Shown in pieces: positions 28,435 through 39,719 of a stretch of 64,000 nt of DNA. The DNA is from Streptacidiphilus sp. PB12-B1b. Its GTDB lineage: Bacteria; Actinomycetota; Actinomycetes; Streptomycetales; Streptomycetaceae. The stretch is from NCBI RefSeq assembly GCF_014084125.1, contig NZ_CP048405.1:7440001-7504000 (forward strand), given 5' to 3'. Position 1 is the stretch's first letter; each line of letters opens with the position of its first letter. The notes below the pieces were generated by a model. That model saw nothing but the letters and a program-made list of their open reading frames with translations. It did no database searches and was not told the DNA's origin. The translations under genes and the position numbers were made by a program.

Positions 28435-29082
28435 TCAGGCGAAGACGACCATCGATCCCTGGCCCAGCGCCCGGACCGCGGCGGCGTGCAGCCCGGTCCA
28501 GGCGTGCCGCTCGCGGGCGAACGGGCCGTCGTTGCCGGGCGGCGGGTAGGCCGGGCCCTCCAGCGTGGTCGGCGCGACCGGCCGCACCGGGACCGGCGGC
28601 AGCTGGTGGTCGATCCCGATGTACGGGGCCACCGCCTGCAGCTCGCGCAGCAGCCCCTGGGCGGAGCCGAGCGGCCCCCCGGCAGCCAGCAGGGCGTCGT
28701 CCACGATCGGCCGCTCGAAGTCGATCGGGACGTACGCGCCGGCGTGGTCGAAGTGCCAGACCAGGTGCGAGCCCTCGGCCGCCTCCTCGAACATCTCCAG
28801 CAGCTGCTCGTAGTCGCCGCCGAGGGCGTCCACCGGGGTCACGTCCAGGCCGGTGAGCTGCAGCAGGTAGGCGCGGCGCAGGAAGTGCAGGGAGTCGTAG
28901 TCGAAGGCGGCGATCGGCTCGACGTCGCCGCTGAGGCCCGGCATGTAGCGGAAGATGGGCACCTCGGGCAGCCCGCCAGCGGCGAGTGAGGCGTTGTAGA
29001 CCGCCAGGTCCTCGGCGAACGGGTTGTCGGGGCTGTGCACGAGCACATCGACAAGCGGGACGAGCCAGATGTCACAGGCCAC
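28435..29082 (-). CDS. Conserved hypothetical protein of streptomycetes
   Basis: 215 residues from the GTG at 29080-29082 with AGGAG 7 nt upstream. Soluble and acidic, beginning ACDIWLVPLVDVLVHSPDNPFAEDL, with a central FDYDSLHFLRRAYLLQLTGLDVTPVDALGGDYEQLL and a Pro-rich end. No domain recognised. It seems broadly conserved near purD in streptomycetes (recollection). Confidence 0.8.
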   Translation of the reverse strand: MACDIWLVPLVDVLVHSPDNPFAEDLAVYNASLAAGGLPEVPIFRYMPGLSGDVEPIAAFDYDSLHFLRRAYLLQLTGLDVTPVDALGGDYEQLLEMFEEAAEGSHLVWHFDHAGAYVPIDFERPIVDDALLAAGGPLGSAQGLLRELQAVAPYIGIDHQLPPVPVRPVAPTTLEGPAYPPPGNDGPFARERHAWTGLHAAAVRALGQGSMVVFA

Positions 29083-29197
29083 GGGCACTCCTGGGCGCGT
29101 AGGCACCGGTCGGGAGACGGTCGCCTCAACCCTAACGGCTGAGCCGTCGGCGGTCAGCGGCACCGGTGACGGCGGTGGCCCGGGCGCGCACGGAGCG

Positions 29198-30052
29198 TCA
29201 CCGGACCGGCAACTGACCTACCGACCGTGACGGTCCGAGCGCCTGCCGGGGCAGCGGGACGCCGTCCGCGACGGTCCCGGCCGGGGCCTGGTCGTCGGGC
29301 CCGGCGGGCGGGTGGAAGCTGCGCAGGAAGCCGGCCACCGGGTCGTCGTCCAGGCTCTCCCCGCACAGCTCGGCCATCTGCTCCAGCGACTGCTGGTTGT
29401 AGCCCATCAGGATCCGGTGCACGCCCTGCCGGTCCCGGGCCAGCAGCCGCTCGGTCAGCGCCAGGTGGTCCGACCAGCAGAAGACGGCGACGTCGTCGCG
29501 GCCGCGCAGGTGCGGGGCGGCGAAGATCCAGTACTGGACCCGCAGCCAGTCCAGGTAGTCCGCCAGCTTGCGGTTGCCCATCAGGCCCGCCAGCTCGCCC
29601 CAGAACCGGCGGTCGCAGCCGACCAGCACGTCCAGCTGGCCGGAGACGGCCGCGCGGGCGGCGGCCTCGGCGCGGCGCTGCAACGAGGGCATCCGGCTCC
29701 AGTCGACGCTGCGGATGCCCTTGCCCAGCCGGCGGAACATGCCGTCGGTGACCAGGGTCCTGGCCTCGACCACGTCCAGGTAGTCGTCCCAGGTGAGCTG
29801 GGGGACGGTGAAGCCGCGGTTGTGCTCGCTCCAGAGCAGGTCCTGCGCGGCGAGGTCCAGCAGCGCCTCGCGCACCGGGGTGGCGGAAACGCCGTACAGC
29901 TCGGCGATCTCCTTGACGGTGAAGTGCGTCCCGGCGGCGAGCCGCCCGGCCATCATCTCCTCCCGCAGCGCGCCCGCGACCTGCTCGCGCAGGCTGCTGC
30001 GCTGCACCTGCCGTTGCAGGGCAGGGCCGGGGTCGCGGCGGCCACGCGGCAC
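29198..30052 (-). CDS. GntR (FadR-type) transcriptional regulator
   Basis: 284 residues from the GTG at 30050-30052 (GGGAGGG six bases upstream). N-terminal winged helix: LREEMMAGRLAAGTHFTVKEIAELYGVSATPVREALLDLAAQ. The C-terminal all-helical FCD-like domain has a W-rich section. A near-palindrome upstream at 30136-30157 may be its operator. The neighbouring minus-strand aminotransferase gene lies upstream and is separated by a hairpin, so a regulatory link is possible but unproven. Confidence 0.88.
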   Translation of the reverse strand: MPRGRRDPGPALQRQVQRSSLREQVAGALREEMMAGRLAAGTHFTVKEIAELYGVSATPVREALLDLAAQDLLWSEHNRGFTVPQLTWDDYLDVVEARTLVTDGMFRRLGKGIRSVDWSRMPSLQRRAEAAARAAVSGQLDVLVGCDRRFWGELAGLMGNRKLADYLDWLRVQYWIFAAPHLRGRDDVAVFCWSDHLALTERLLARDRQGVHRILMGYNQQSLEQMAELCGESLDDDPVAGFLRSFHPPAGPDDQAPAGTVADGVPLPRQALGPSRSVGQLPVR

Positions 30053-30135
30053 GGCGACCCTCCCGGGGTGGACGACAGAGGCGGACGTGGGGCGGACCAG
30101 GGGCGGACGGGTGGAGCAGTTGTGCGAACCGGGTG

Positions 30136-30157
30136 ATTGCGATGAATTGACCGCAAT
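30136..30157. promoter_or_regulatory. Candidate GntR operator
   Basis: Inverted repeat ATTGCG-10 nt-CGCAAT, about 85 bp upstream of the GntR start in an AT-richer patch. Consistent with autoregulation. Confidence 0.4.
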
Positions 30158-30174
30158 AGCGACCCCAATGGTAC

Positions 30175-30211
30175 GGCCCCGAAGCCCGTCTCCCAACGGG
30201 TTTTCGGGGCC
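30175..30211 (-). terminator. Hairpin after the class III aminotransferase gene
   Basis: GGCCCCGAA pairs with TTCGGGGCC, and inner CCCGT with ACGGG, 30 nt past the aminotransferase stop. Confidence 0.7.
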
Positions 30212-30241
30212 GCGACCGGTCCGGACCTGTGACGGTTGTGG

Positions 30242-31596
30242 TCAGACGGTGTGCGCGTCCGCCAGCGTCAGCACCTCGTCCAGGATCGCCAGGCCCTCCT
30301 TGACCTCGGCGTCGCTGCTGTTGCACGGCGGCACCACGTGCAGCCGGTTCATGTTGACGAACGGCCACAGGCCGCGCTTCTTGCAGGCGGCGGCCAGCTC
30401 GGTCATGGGCGCGGCGGCGGCGCCGGCCGCGTTGTAGGCGGTGAGCGGCTCGCGGGTGGCGCGGTCCTTGACCAGCTCCAGCGCCCAGAACACGCCGAGG
30501 CCCCGGACCTCGCCGATGACCGGATGGCGCTCGGCCAGCTCGCGCAGGCCGGGGCCGATGACGTCCTCGCCGAGGCGCCGGGCGTTCTCGACGATGCCCT
30601 CCTGCGCCATGGCGTTGATCGTGGCCACGGCCGAGGCGCAGGCCAGCGGGTGCCCGGAGTAGGTCAGGCCGCCGGGGAAGGGGCGCTCGGCGAAGGTCTG
30701 CGCGATCGCCCCGCTGATGGCGACGCCGCCCAGCGGCACGTAGCCGGAGTTGACGCCCTTGGCGAAGGTCAGCAGGTCGGGCGTGACGCCCCAGTGGTCG
30801 GCGGCGAACCACGCGCCGGTCCGGCCGAAGCCGGCCATGACCTCGTCCAGGATGAAGACGATGCCGTAGCGGTCGCAGATCTCGCGGACGCCGGCCAGGT
30901 AGCCGGCCGGCGGGACCAGGATGCCGGCGGTGCCGACGACGGTCTCCAGGATGATCGCGGCGACGGTCTGCGGACCCTCGAACGCGATGGTCTCCTCCAG
31001 GTGCGCCAGCGCGCGCTCGCACTCCTGCGCCTCGTTCTCGGCGTGGAAGGGGAGCGGTAGGCGTAGGGGCCCCAGAAGTGGACGATGCCGGAGACGCCGG
31101 TCTCGTTGGCCCAGCGGCGCGGGTCGCCGGTCAGCGCGATCGCGTTGGCGGTGGCGCCGTGGTACGAGCGGTAGGTGGAGAGCACCTTCTGCCGACCGGT
31201 GTGCAGCCGGGCCATGCGGATGGCGTTCTCGTTGGCCTCGGCGCCGCCGTTGGTGAAGAAGATCTTGTCCAGGTCGCCCGGGGTGCGCTCGGCGATGAGC
31301 CGCGCGGCCTCGCTGCGGACGTCCACGGCGAAGGCCGGGGCGAAGGTGCAGAGCTTGGCGGCCTGCTCCTGGATCGCGGCGACCACCTTGGGGTGCTGGT
31401 GGCCGATGTTGGTGTTCACCAGCTGCGAGGAGAAGTCGAGGAAGCGGTTGCCCTCGTAGTCCCAGAAGTACGAGCCCGACGCGCCGGCCACGGCGAGGGG
31501 ATCGATCAGGGCCTGCGCGGACCACGAGTGGAAGACGTGGGCACGGTCGGCGGCCTTGACGGCCTGCCCGGCAGCGGAGTCGACAGGGATGCTCAT
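30242..31596 (-). pseudogene. Class III PLP aminotransferase, frameshifted
   Basis: Two overlapping frames each encode one half of a ~451-residue aspartate aminotransferase family (class III) enzyme. The N-terminal frame (ATG at 31596) runs through NTNIGHQHPKVVAAIQEQAA and FFTNGGAEANENAIRMARLH to GPYAYRS. The other frame resumes at PFHAENEAQ and contains FILDEVMAGFGRTG and the PLP-lysine motif FAKGVNSGYVPLGG. The shift falls in a four-base G run at 31049-31052 (plus strand); one more G restores a single frame. All active-site motifs are intact, so a sequencing error or a very recent mutation is likely. Probably an omega-amino acid:pyruvate type enzyme; substrate unknown. Confidence 0.85.
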
Positions 31597-31684
31597 GAGC
31601 GCCAGCCTACGGAGGCCGCCCGAGGACGAGAATGAACACCTTGCCAGGCGATCCGGCCCTCGGGCGACACCCTGTCAGAGTCGA

Positions 31685-32143
31685 TCACGCGCCGGTGCCG
31701 GGGGTCATGCTGTACGTCAGGAAGACCGTCCTGACGGCGTGCCGGTCGTACAGGCCGCGGGCGCGGTAGTTGTCCTCGGCGGTGTTCCAGCGCACCGCCG
31801 GCCAGCCCTGCTCGGCGCCGATCCGGTTCAGCTCCCGCAGCAGCGCGTCGGCCGCGCCGCTGCCCCGGTGGGCCGGGTCGACGTAGAGGTCGTCCAGGAA
31901 GCCGCAGGTGCCGCGCAGCAGCGAGTCGTAGGCGCGGTAGTGGGCCAGTCCGATCGGCCGGCCGTCGGCGTCGCGGGCCAGCAGGCAGCGGGACTCCCGG
32001 GCCGGGTCGTGGATCCAGGACCAGGCCCGCTCGTAGTCGGCGTCGCCGAGCGCGGTGGCGTAGAAGGCGGCGTAGCCCTCGAACAGCTCGCGCCAGCGTG
32101 CCTTGTCCTCGGCCCGGGCCGGGGTGACGGTCGGCTCGGCCAT
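31685..32143 (-). CDS. GNAT family N-acetyltransferase
   Basis: 152 residues. GNAT fold with LDDLYVDPAHRGSGAADALLRELNRIG (acetyl-CoA pyrophosphate loop) and a C-terminal NTAEDNYRARGLYDRH. Substrate unknown. The ATG at 32141-32143 lies 2 nt after the stop of the upstream GNAT gene, so both form one operon downstream of the palindromic operators. Confidence 0.9.
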   Translation of the reverse strand: MAEPTVTPARAEDKARWRELFEGYAAFYATALGDADYERAWSWIHDPARESRCLLARDADGRPIGLAHYRAYDSLLRGTCGFLDDLYVDPAHRGSGAADALLRELNRIGAEQGWPAVRWNTAEDNYRARGLYDRHAVRTVFLTYSMTPGTGA

Positions 32144-32145
32144 GG

Positions 32146-32742
32146 TCAGCCCCGTTCCAGCCGGGCGACCAGCGCGGCCTTGGCGGCCGGCCACTCGTCG
32201 GCCAGCATCGAGAAGTAGACGCTGTCGCGCCAGCTGCCGTCGGGGCGCAGCCGGTGCCGGCGGAGGGTGCCCTCGGGCCGGGCGCCGAGCCGGGCGATGG
32301 CGTTCTGCGAGCGCTGGTTGAGGTGGTCGGTCTTCCACTGGACCCGGCCCATGCCCAGGTCCTCGAAGGCGTGGGTGAGCAGCAGCAGCTTGGACTCGGT
32401 GTTGACCGGGCTGCGCCAGACCGCGCGGGCGTACCAGGTGAAGCCGATCTCCAGGCGTTCGTCCCGGGTGTCCCAGTCGAGGTAGGTGGTCCAGCCGACG
32501 GCCCGGCCGGAGGCGAGGCCGACGACGGCGAAGGCCGTGTAGGCGTCGGGCCGGGCGAGCAGGTCGGCGGCGATGGCGCGCAGCTCGTCCTCGGTGCGGG
32601 GGGTGGGGTGGCCGAGCCAGCGCCAGACCTCGTCGTCTCCGCCGCCGGCGGCGAACAGCTCGGGGACGTGGTCCGGGGTCAGCGGCTCCAGCCGGACGTG
32701 GCGGCCGGAGAGGGTGGCGGGTGCGGGTGTCTTGGCGGGCAT
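32146..32742 (-). CDS. RimJ-like GNAT family N-acetyltransferase
   Basis: 198 residues. RimJ/RimL-type: GRHVRLEPLTPDHVPELFAA, EIGFTWYARAVWRSPVNTESKLLLLTHAFE and KTDHLNQRSQNAIARLGARPEG, typical of enzymes that acetylate protein N-termini or aminoacyl compounds. -10-like TAGGGT ends 6 nt before the ATG: leaderless start under operator control. First gene of the two-GNAT operon. Confidence 0.9.
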   Translation of the reverse strand: MPAKTPAPATLSGRHVRLEPLTPDHVPELFAAGGGDDEVWRWLGHPTPRTEDELRAIAADLLARPDAYTAFAVVGLASGRAVGWTTYLDWDTRDERLEIGFTWYARAVWRSPVNTESKLLLLTHAFEDLGMGRVQWKTDHLNQRSQNAIARLGARPEGTLRRHRLRPDGSWRDSVYFSMLADEWPAAKAALVARLERG

Positions 32743-32748
32743 GCCCCG

Positions 32749-32797
32749 ACCCTAGGCACTTTTTGAACTAAGTGCAATCAATATCTGCACTAGTGCA
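32749..32797 (-). promoter_or_regulatory. GNAT operon promoter with two palindromic operators
   Basis: -10 TAGGGT at 32749-32754 (minus strand). Upstream are TTGAACT-A-AGTGCAA (32763-32777, one mismatch) and the perfect 12-bp palindrome TGCACTAGTGCA (32786-32797), sharing the half site AGTGCAA. Their position over the -35 region suggests repression; the regulator is not identifiable from the window. Confidence 0.6.
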
Positions 32798-32826
32798 AAA
32801 GGGGAGGATGCGGCGGCCCGGAACGC

Positions 32827-32862
32827 GTACGGCCCCCGCCGCGCGAGCGACGGGGGCCGTAC
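32827..32862 (-). terminator. Terminator of purA
   Basis: 12-bp stem (GTACGGCCCCCG and its complement) with a 12-nt loop, beginning 17 nt after the purA stop. Confidence 0.8.
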
Positions 32863-32878
32863 CGGGCGAGGGGCCGGG

Positions 32879-35431
<2,553 letters not shown>

Positions 35432-35479
35432 CGCCCGTTCCTCACAGAGCCCATATCCACGGGTGGCAGACTGCATCCC

Positions 35480-35899
35480 ATGAGCATTCACACGAACCTG
35501 CTGGGCGGGCCCGAACCCACGCTGCTTCCGGAGGACGAGCAGCCGTACCGGCTGCTGGCGGAGCAGTCCGCCTCACCGGTCCAGGTCGCGGCGGACTTCC
35601 CGACGTTCTCGCTCGCCTGGGCCATGCTCGCCGACGACGCCTTCACCGAGGACCACGTGGTCGAGTCCTACGCCTACGCCCGCACCGGCTACCACCGCGG
35701 GCTGGACGCGCTGCGCCGCGCGGGGTGGAAGGGCCACGGCCCGGTGCCCTGGGAGCACCGCGCCAACCGGGGCTTCCTGCGCTGCCTGGCCGCGCTCGCC
35801 CGCGCCGCCGAGGCGATCAAGGAGACCGACGAGGCCGAGCGCTGCTGGTCCTTCCTCAAGGACAGCAGCCCCGAGGCGTACGCCGAGCTGAAGCGCTAG
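35480..35899 (+). CDS. DUF3151 family protein
   Basis: 139 residues, full-length for the family: SIHTNLLGGPEPTLLPED, HVVESYAYARTGYHRGLDALRR, WEHRANRGFLRCLAALARAA. Cytosolic, function unknown, universal in actinobacteria. CAGACT ends 7 nt before the ATG with no ribosome site: leaderless. Confidence 0.93.
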   Translation: MSIHTNLLGGPEPTLLPEDEQPYRLLAEQSASPVQVAADFPTFSLAWAMLADDAFTEDHVVESYAYARTGYHRGLDALRRAGWKGHGPVPWEHRANRGFLRCLAALARAAEAIKETDEAERCWSFLKDSSPEAYAELKR

Positions 35900-35921
35900 C
35901 CAGGCCGGGCCGGAACGCACG

Positions 35922-35961
35922 GCGCCCCCGCACCCGGTGACGACGACGGGTGCGGGGGCGC
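35922..35961. terminator. Bidirectional terminator between DUF3151 and fba
   Basis: Perfect 15-bp inverted repeat (GCGCCCCCGCACCCG, 10-nt loop, complement) between convergent genes. Confidence 0.88.
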
Positions 35962-35980
35962 TGCGCGTGGCCGCCGGTGG

Positions 35981-37003
35981 CTACTTCAGCCGGGTGCCGG
36001 CCGAGCGCAGGCTCTGGGTGGCCTCGACCACGCGGGCGGCCATCCCGGCCTCGGCCAGCTTGCCCCAGGTGCGCGGGTCGTAGGTGCTCTTCTTGCCGAC
36101 CTCGCCGTCGACCTTCAGCACGCCGTCGTAGTTGCGGAACACGTGGTCCGCGATCGGGCGGGTGAAGGCGTACTGGGTGTCGGTGTCGAGGTTCATCTTG
36201 ACCACGCCGTTCTCCAGCGCGGTGGCGATCTCCTGGGCGCTGGAGCCGGAGCCGCCGTGGAAGACGAAGTCGAACGGGTCGGTCTTGCCGTACTGCGCGC
36301 CGATGGCGTCCTGCAGCTCGCGCAGCAGCTCGGGCTTGAGCACGACGTTGCCCGGCTTGTAGACGCCGTGGACGTTGCCGAAGGAGGCGGCCAGCAGGTA
36401 GCGGCCCTTCTCGCCCAGGCCCAGCGCCTCGGCGGTGCGGACGGCGTCGTTGACCGAGGTGTAGAGGTTGTCGTTGATCTCGTGCGAGACGCCGTCCTCC
36501 TCACCGCCGGTCGGGGTGATCTCGACCTCCAGGACGATCTTGGCGGCGGCGGCCTGGGCCAGCAGCTCCTCCGCGATCTCCAGGTTGTCGTGCAGGGTCT
36601 CGGCCGAGCCGTCCCACATGTGCGACTGGAACAGCGGGTTCTCGCCGCGGGCCACGCGCTCGGCGGAGATCGCCAGCAGCGGGCGGACGTAGCCGTCCAG
36701 CTTGTCCTTGGGGCAGTGGTCGGTGTGCAGGGCGACGGTGATGTCGTACTTCACCGCGACGATGTGCGCGAACTCGGCCAGCGCGACCGCGCCGGTCACC
36801 ATGTCCTTGTTGTGCTGGCCGCCCAGGAACTCCGCACCGCCGGTGGAGATCTGGATGATGCCGTCGCTCTCGGCCTCGGCGAAACCGCGCAGGGCGGCGT
36901 GCAGGGTCTGCGTGGACGTCACGTTGATGGCCGGGTAGGCGAACTTGCCTGCCTTTGCCCGGTCCAGCATCTCGCTGTAGACCTCGGGAGTTGCGATGGG
37001 CAT
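35981..37003 (-). CDS. fba: Class II fructose-bisphosphate aldolase
   Basis: 340 residues. Zn-dependent aldolase of glycolysis/gluconeogenesis. Zinc ligands in HTDHCPKDK and SFGNVHGVYKPGN, and phosphate-binding FVFHGGSGSS and NLDTDTQYAF. AGGAGC 8 nt before the ATG. It is monocistronic with a 238-bp upstream region before the divergent dedA-like gene. Confidence 0.97.
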   Translation of the reverse strand: MPIATPEVYSEMLDRAKAGKFAYPAINVTSTQTLHAALRGFAEAESDGIIQISTGGAEFLGGQHNKDMVTGAVALAEFAHIVAVKYDITVALHTDHCPKDKLDGYVRPLLAISAERVARGENPLFQSHMWDGSAETLHDNLEIAEELLAQAAAAKIVLEVEITPTGGEEDGVSHEINDNLYTSVNDAVRTAEALGLGEKGRYLLAASFGNVHGVYKPGNVVLKPELLRELQDAIGAQYGKTDPFDFVFHGGSGSSAQEIATALENGVVKMNLDTDTQYAFTRPIADHVFRNYDGVLKVDGEVGKKSTYDPRTWGKLAEAGMAARVVEATQSLRSAGTRLK

Positions 37004-37241
37004 TCGAATCCGCTCCTGTTGTCGGTGATGCGCCTACGGATACTGCTGCTACCCCGACCAGGGCCGGGCACCGGCGCCATTCTCCCATCCCCGGCCCCGG
37101 GCTTCACCTGGGCCCGGGACGGATTGCGCCTTTCACCCGCAGTCCGGTCAGACCATCTCAAAAGCTCATTACCGGCATGATCCGCCGGGAAAAGGCCGCC
37201 CTTCACAGGGGGCTGATGGCAAGGCCCGCTACCCTGCCAGG

Positions 37242-37973
37242 GTGACCACGTATCTCGCGTTGAACGTACTCGACGCCAACGCCCTGATCTCGCAGGTCGG
37301 CACCTGGGGCCTGCTTGCGATCATCTTCGCGGAGACCGGGCTGCTCATCGGATTCTTCCTGCCCGGCGACTCGCTGCTGGTCCTGGCGGGCGTCGCGGCG
37401 TCCAGCGCCGGACTCAAGACCCTGGGCACCCGGATGCCCCTGGACCTGCTGATGATCGGGGCGCCGGTGTGCGCCATCGCCGGGGCGCAGCTGGGCCACC
37501 TGCTCGGCGCCAAGGCCGGCCCGAAGCTGTTCAACCGGCCGGACTCGCGGCTGTTCCGGCGCGAGCACGTGGAGAAGGCCGAGGAGTACTTCCACAAGTT
37601 CGGCCCGGCCAAGGCCGTGCTGATGGCCCGGTTCATCCCGGTGGTGCGGACCTTCCTCAACCCGGTCGCGGGCACCCTGGAGATGCCCGCCGGGCAGTTC
37701 TTCGTGTGGAACGTCATCGGCGGGCTGGTCTGGACCGAGGCCATGCTGCTGATCGGCTACCAGTTCGGCGCGGCGCTCGCCCCGCTCATCGACAAGTACC
37801 TGATCCCGGCGATGGGGCTGATCGTGCTGGTCTCGATCGCCCCGATGCTGCGGGAGCTGCTGCGGAACCGCAAGAAGCAGGACGGCGGCCAGGCCGCCGC
37901 GGGCTCCGGCTCCGCGACGCCGACCGAGCCGGTCGGCGCGGCCGGTTCGGGCGGACGCCACCGCAAGAGCTGA
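37242..37973 (+). CDS. DedA family membrane protein
   Basis: 243 residues. DedA/SNARE-associated fold: FAETGLLIGFFLPGDSLLVLAG, GAQLGHLLGAK, and the membrane-embedded ARFIPVVRTFLNPVAGTLEM with its arginine pair. Members act as lipid (undecaprenyl phosphate or phospholipid) flippases. Four to five membrane segments and a basic tail. TACCCT ends 6 nt before the GTG: leaderless. Confidence 0.93.
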   Translation: MTTYLALNVLDANALISQVGTWGLLAIIFAETGLLIGFFLPGDSLLVLAGVAASSAGLKTLGTRMPLDLLMIGAPVCAIAGAQLGHLLGAKAGPKLFNRPDSRLFRREHVEKAEEYFHKFGPAKAVLMARFIPVVRTFLNPVAGTLEMPAGQFFVWNVIGGLVWTEAMLLIGYQFGAALAPLIDKYLIPAMGLIVLVSIAPMLRELLRNRKKQDGGQAAAGSGSATPTEPVGAAGSGGRHRKS

Positions 37974-38100
37974 CGCCGCCGACGCCCGATCCGACCCCCG
38001 GCCCCGGCCCCGGGCGCGGCGAGCCGGCAGCCCGCGCGGGCTGCCGGCTCGAACGTTCACCGGTTCTCACCGGCTCTCACCGGCTCTCCCCGGCGGCAGT

Positions 38101-38637
38101 TCACAGGCCCAGGTCGGCCAGCTGGTAGGCGGCCAGGTACGGCAGGCCCTCGGCCTCGATCGCCGGGGCCGCGCCGCGCTCCACGATCACCGCGACCGCC
38201 ACCACCTCGCCCCCGGCCTCGCGTACCGCCTCCACCGCGGTCAGCGGCGAACCGCCGGTGGTGGAGGTGTCCTCGACCACCAGCACCCGGCGGCCCTTGA
38301 CCTCGGTGCCCTCGATCCGGCGCTGCATCCCGTGCGCCTTCTGCGCCTTGCGGACCACGAAGGCGTCCAGTCGGCTGCCGCGCGCCGCGGCGGCGTGCAG
38401 CATCGAGGTGGCGACCGGGTCGGCGCCCAGGGTGAGGCCGCCGACGGCGTCGAAGTCCAGGTCGGCGGTGAGGTCCAGCATCACCCGGCCGACCAGCGGG
38501 GCGGCGTGGCCGTCCAGGGTGACCCGGCGCAGGTCGACGTAGTAGTCGGACTCCAGGCCCGAGGACAGCGTTACCTTGCCGTGGACCACGGCCTTGGCCT
38601 TGATCTCGTCGAGAAGCTCGTCGCGGTGGTTGCTCAT
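38101..38637 (-). CDS. pyrE: Orotate phosphoribosyltransferase
   Basis: 178 residues. Transfers orotate onto PRPP for UMP synthesis. PRPP loop VLVVEDTSTTGGSP, substrate region VVRKAQKAHGMQRRIEG. ATG at 38635-38637; TAAACT ends 8 nt upstream with no ribosome site (leaderless). Only 25 nt separate it from the stop of the upstream epimerase gene, but its own promoter suggests separate expression. Confidence 0.96.
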   Translation of the reverse strand: MSNHRDELLDEIKAKAVVHGKVTLSSGLESDYYVDLRRVTLDGHAAPLVGRVMLDLTADLDFDAVGGLTLGADPVATSMLHAAAARGSRLDAFVVRKAQKAHGMQRRIEGTEVKGRRVLVVEDTSTTGGSPLTAVEAVREAGGEVVAVAVIVERGAAPAIEAEGLPYLAAYQLADLGL

Positions 38638-38662
38638 GAGGCACCAGTTTAGGGCCACCGCC

Positions 38663-39523
38663 TCAGGGCCGCCGCCAGCTCCAGGTGGTGCTCGCCTCCA
38701 ACGGCTCGATACGGGTGACCAGGCGCGGAGCGGTGTTCAGGCCGTTCGGCGGGCCCGACTGCGGCTCCACGCAGATGGCGTCCGCCTGCTCGTCGAAGAC
38801 CACCAGCCAGGCGCAGTCGGAGCTGATCCCCAGGCTCAGCTCGCCCTCCCAGACCAGGGTGGCGGCGACCCCCTCCGGCATGCCGAAGCAGTCGTCGCGC
38901 GGGCCCGGCAGCGGATCGATTCGGCGGCCGGTCGGCAGGTGGTCGGGGCCGCGCTCCTCCTGCCAGGCCGGGGCGAAGTCCAGCCGGGCGGCGGCTCCGC
39001 CGGCGCTCAGCCGCTTGCGGAACCAGGGGTGCCAGCCGACCTGGGCCGGGAAGGAGTCGGCGGCGGTCTCCACCGACAGCGTGGTCCGCAGCGAGTCCGG
39101 GGTCAGCTCGAACAGCTGGGTCACCCGGCCGGCGTACGGCCAGGGGGCGGCCAGGTCGTAGTAGAACGCCGCGCTCGCGGCCCCCGCCTCCGCCGTCGGC
39201 GCGGCGGCCGGGGCCCAGGCGGCGCGGACGCCGGTGCCGTGGATGGCGTGCGGCGGCATGTCGATCGGCAGCTCATGGCTGACCTGGGCGTTCCGCCAGC
39301 GGCCGTGGTCGACCCGCCCGCTCCACGGGACCATCGGGAACGAGCCGTAGCCGAAGACGTCCCCCGGCTGCGCCCCCTCGTCCTCGGCGGTCCGCAGCAG
39401 CTCGGTGCCGCCCACGCGCAGGCTGCCCAGCCGGCAGCCGTCGCCGGGCAGGACGGTCACCTGCGCCTCCCCGGCGGAGAGCAGGACCGGCGGCAGCGAC
39501 GTCGTCGGGGCGGAGCGGGACAC
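38663..39523 (-). CDS. Aldose 1-epimerase family protein
   Basis: 286 residues. Galactose-mutarotase-like fold: GSFPMVPWSGRVDHGRW, PPHAIHGTGVRAAW (catalytic His), GWHPWFRKRL (second His), VEPQSGPPNGLN (Glu). Interconverts sugar anomers; exact sugar unknown. Same strand as pyrE. Confidence 0.9.
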   Translation of the reverse strand: MSRSAPTTSLPPVLLSAGEAQVTVLPGDGCRLGSLRVGGTELLRTAEDEGAQPGDVFGYGSFPMVPWSGRVDHGRWRNAQVSHELPIDMPPHAIHGTGVRAAWAPAAAPTAEAGAASAAFYYDLAAPWPYAGRVTQLFELTPDSLRTTLSVETAADSFPAQVGWHPWFRKRLSAGGAAARLDFAPAWQEERGPDHLPTGRRIDPLPGPRDDCFGMPEGVAATLVWEGELSLGISSDCAWLVVFDEQADAICVEPQSGPPNGLNTAPRLVTRIEPLEASTTWSWRRP

Positions 39524-39644
39524 GGGACCTCCAGGCAGTGCGCCTCCGGGCGAGCGGCGGCGCGGGTACGTCGTGACGGATGCGTGGTTCGCCGATGACG
39601 GTACGCGCCCCGGCCGGGGGCGCGGCGTCGGCGTCCCGGGAGCG

Positions 39645-39680
39645 CCGGTACGGACGTCGGTACGGACGCCGGTACGGGGG
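39645..39680. repeat. Three ~12-bp tandem repeats
   Basis: CCGGTACGGACG, TCGGTACGGACG and CCGGTACGGGGG in succession in the gap between the aldose epimerase and the SRPBCC gene. Possible slippage product; GGTACG also recurs nearby. Confidence 0.6.
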
Positions 39681-39719
39681 CGCCGGGCGTGGGCCGTGCG
39701 TGAGCCGTGCGTACGGGGG

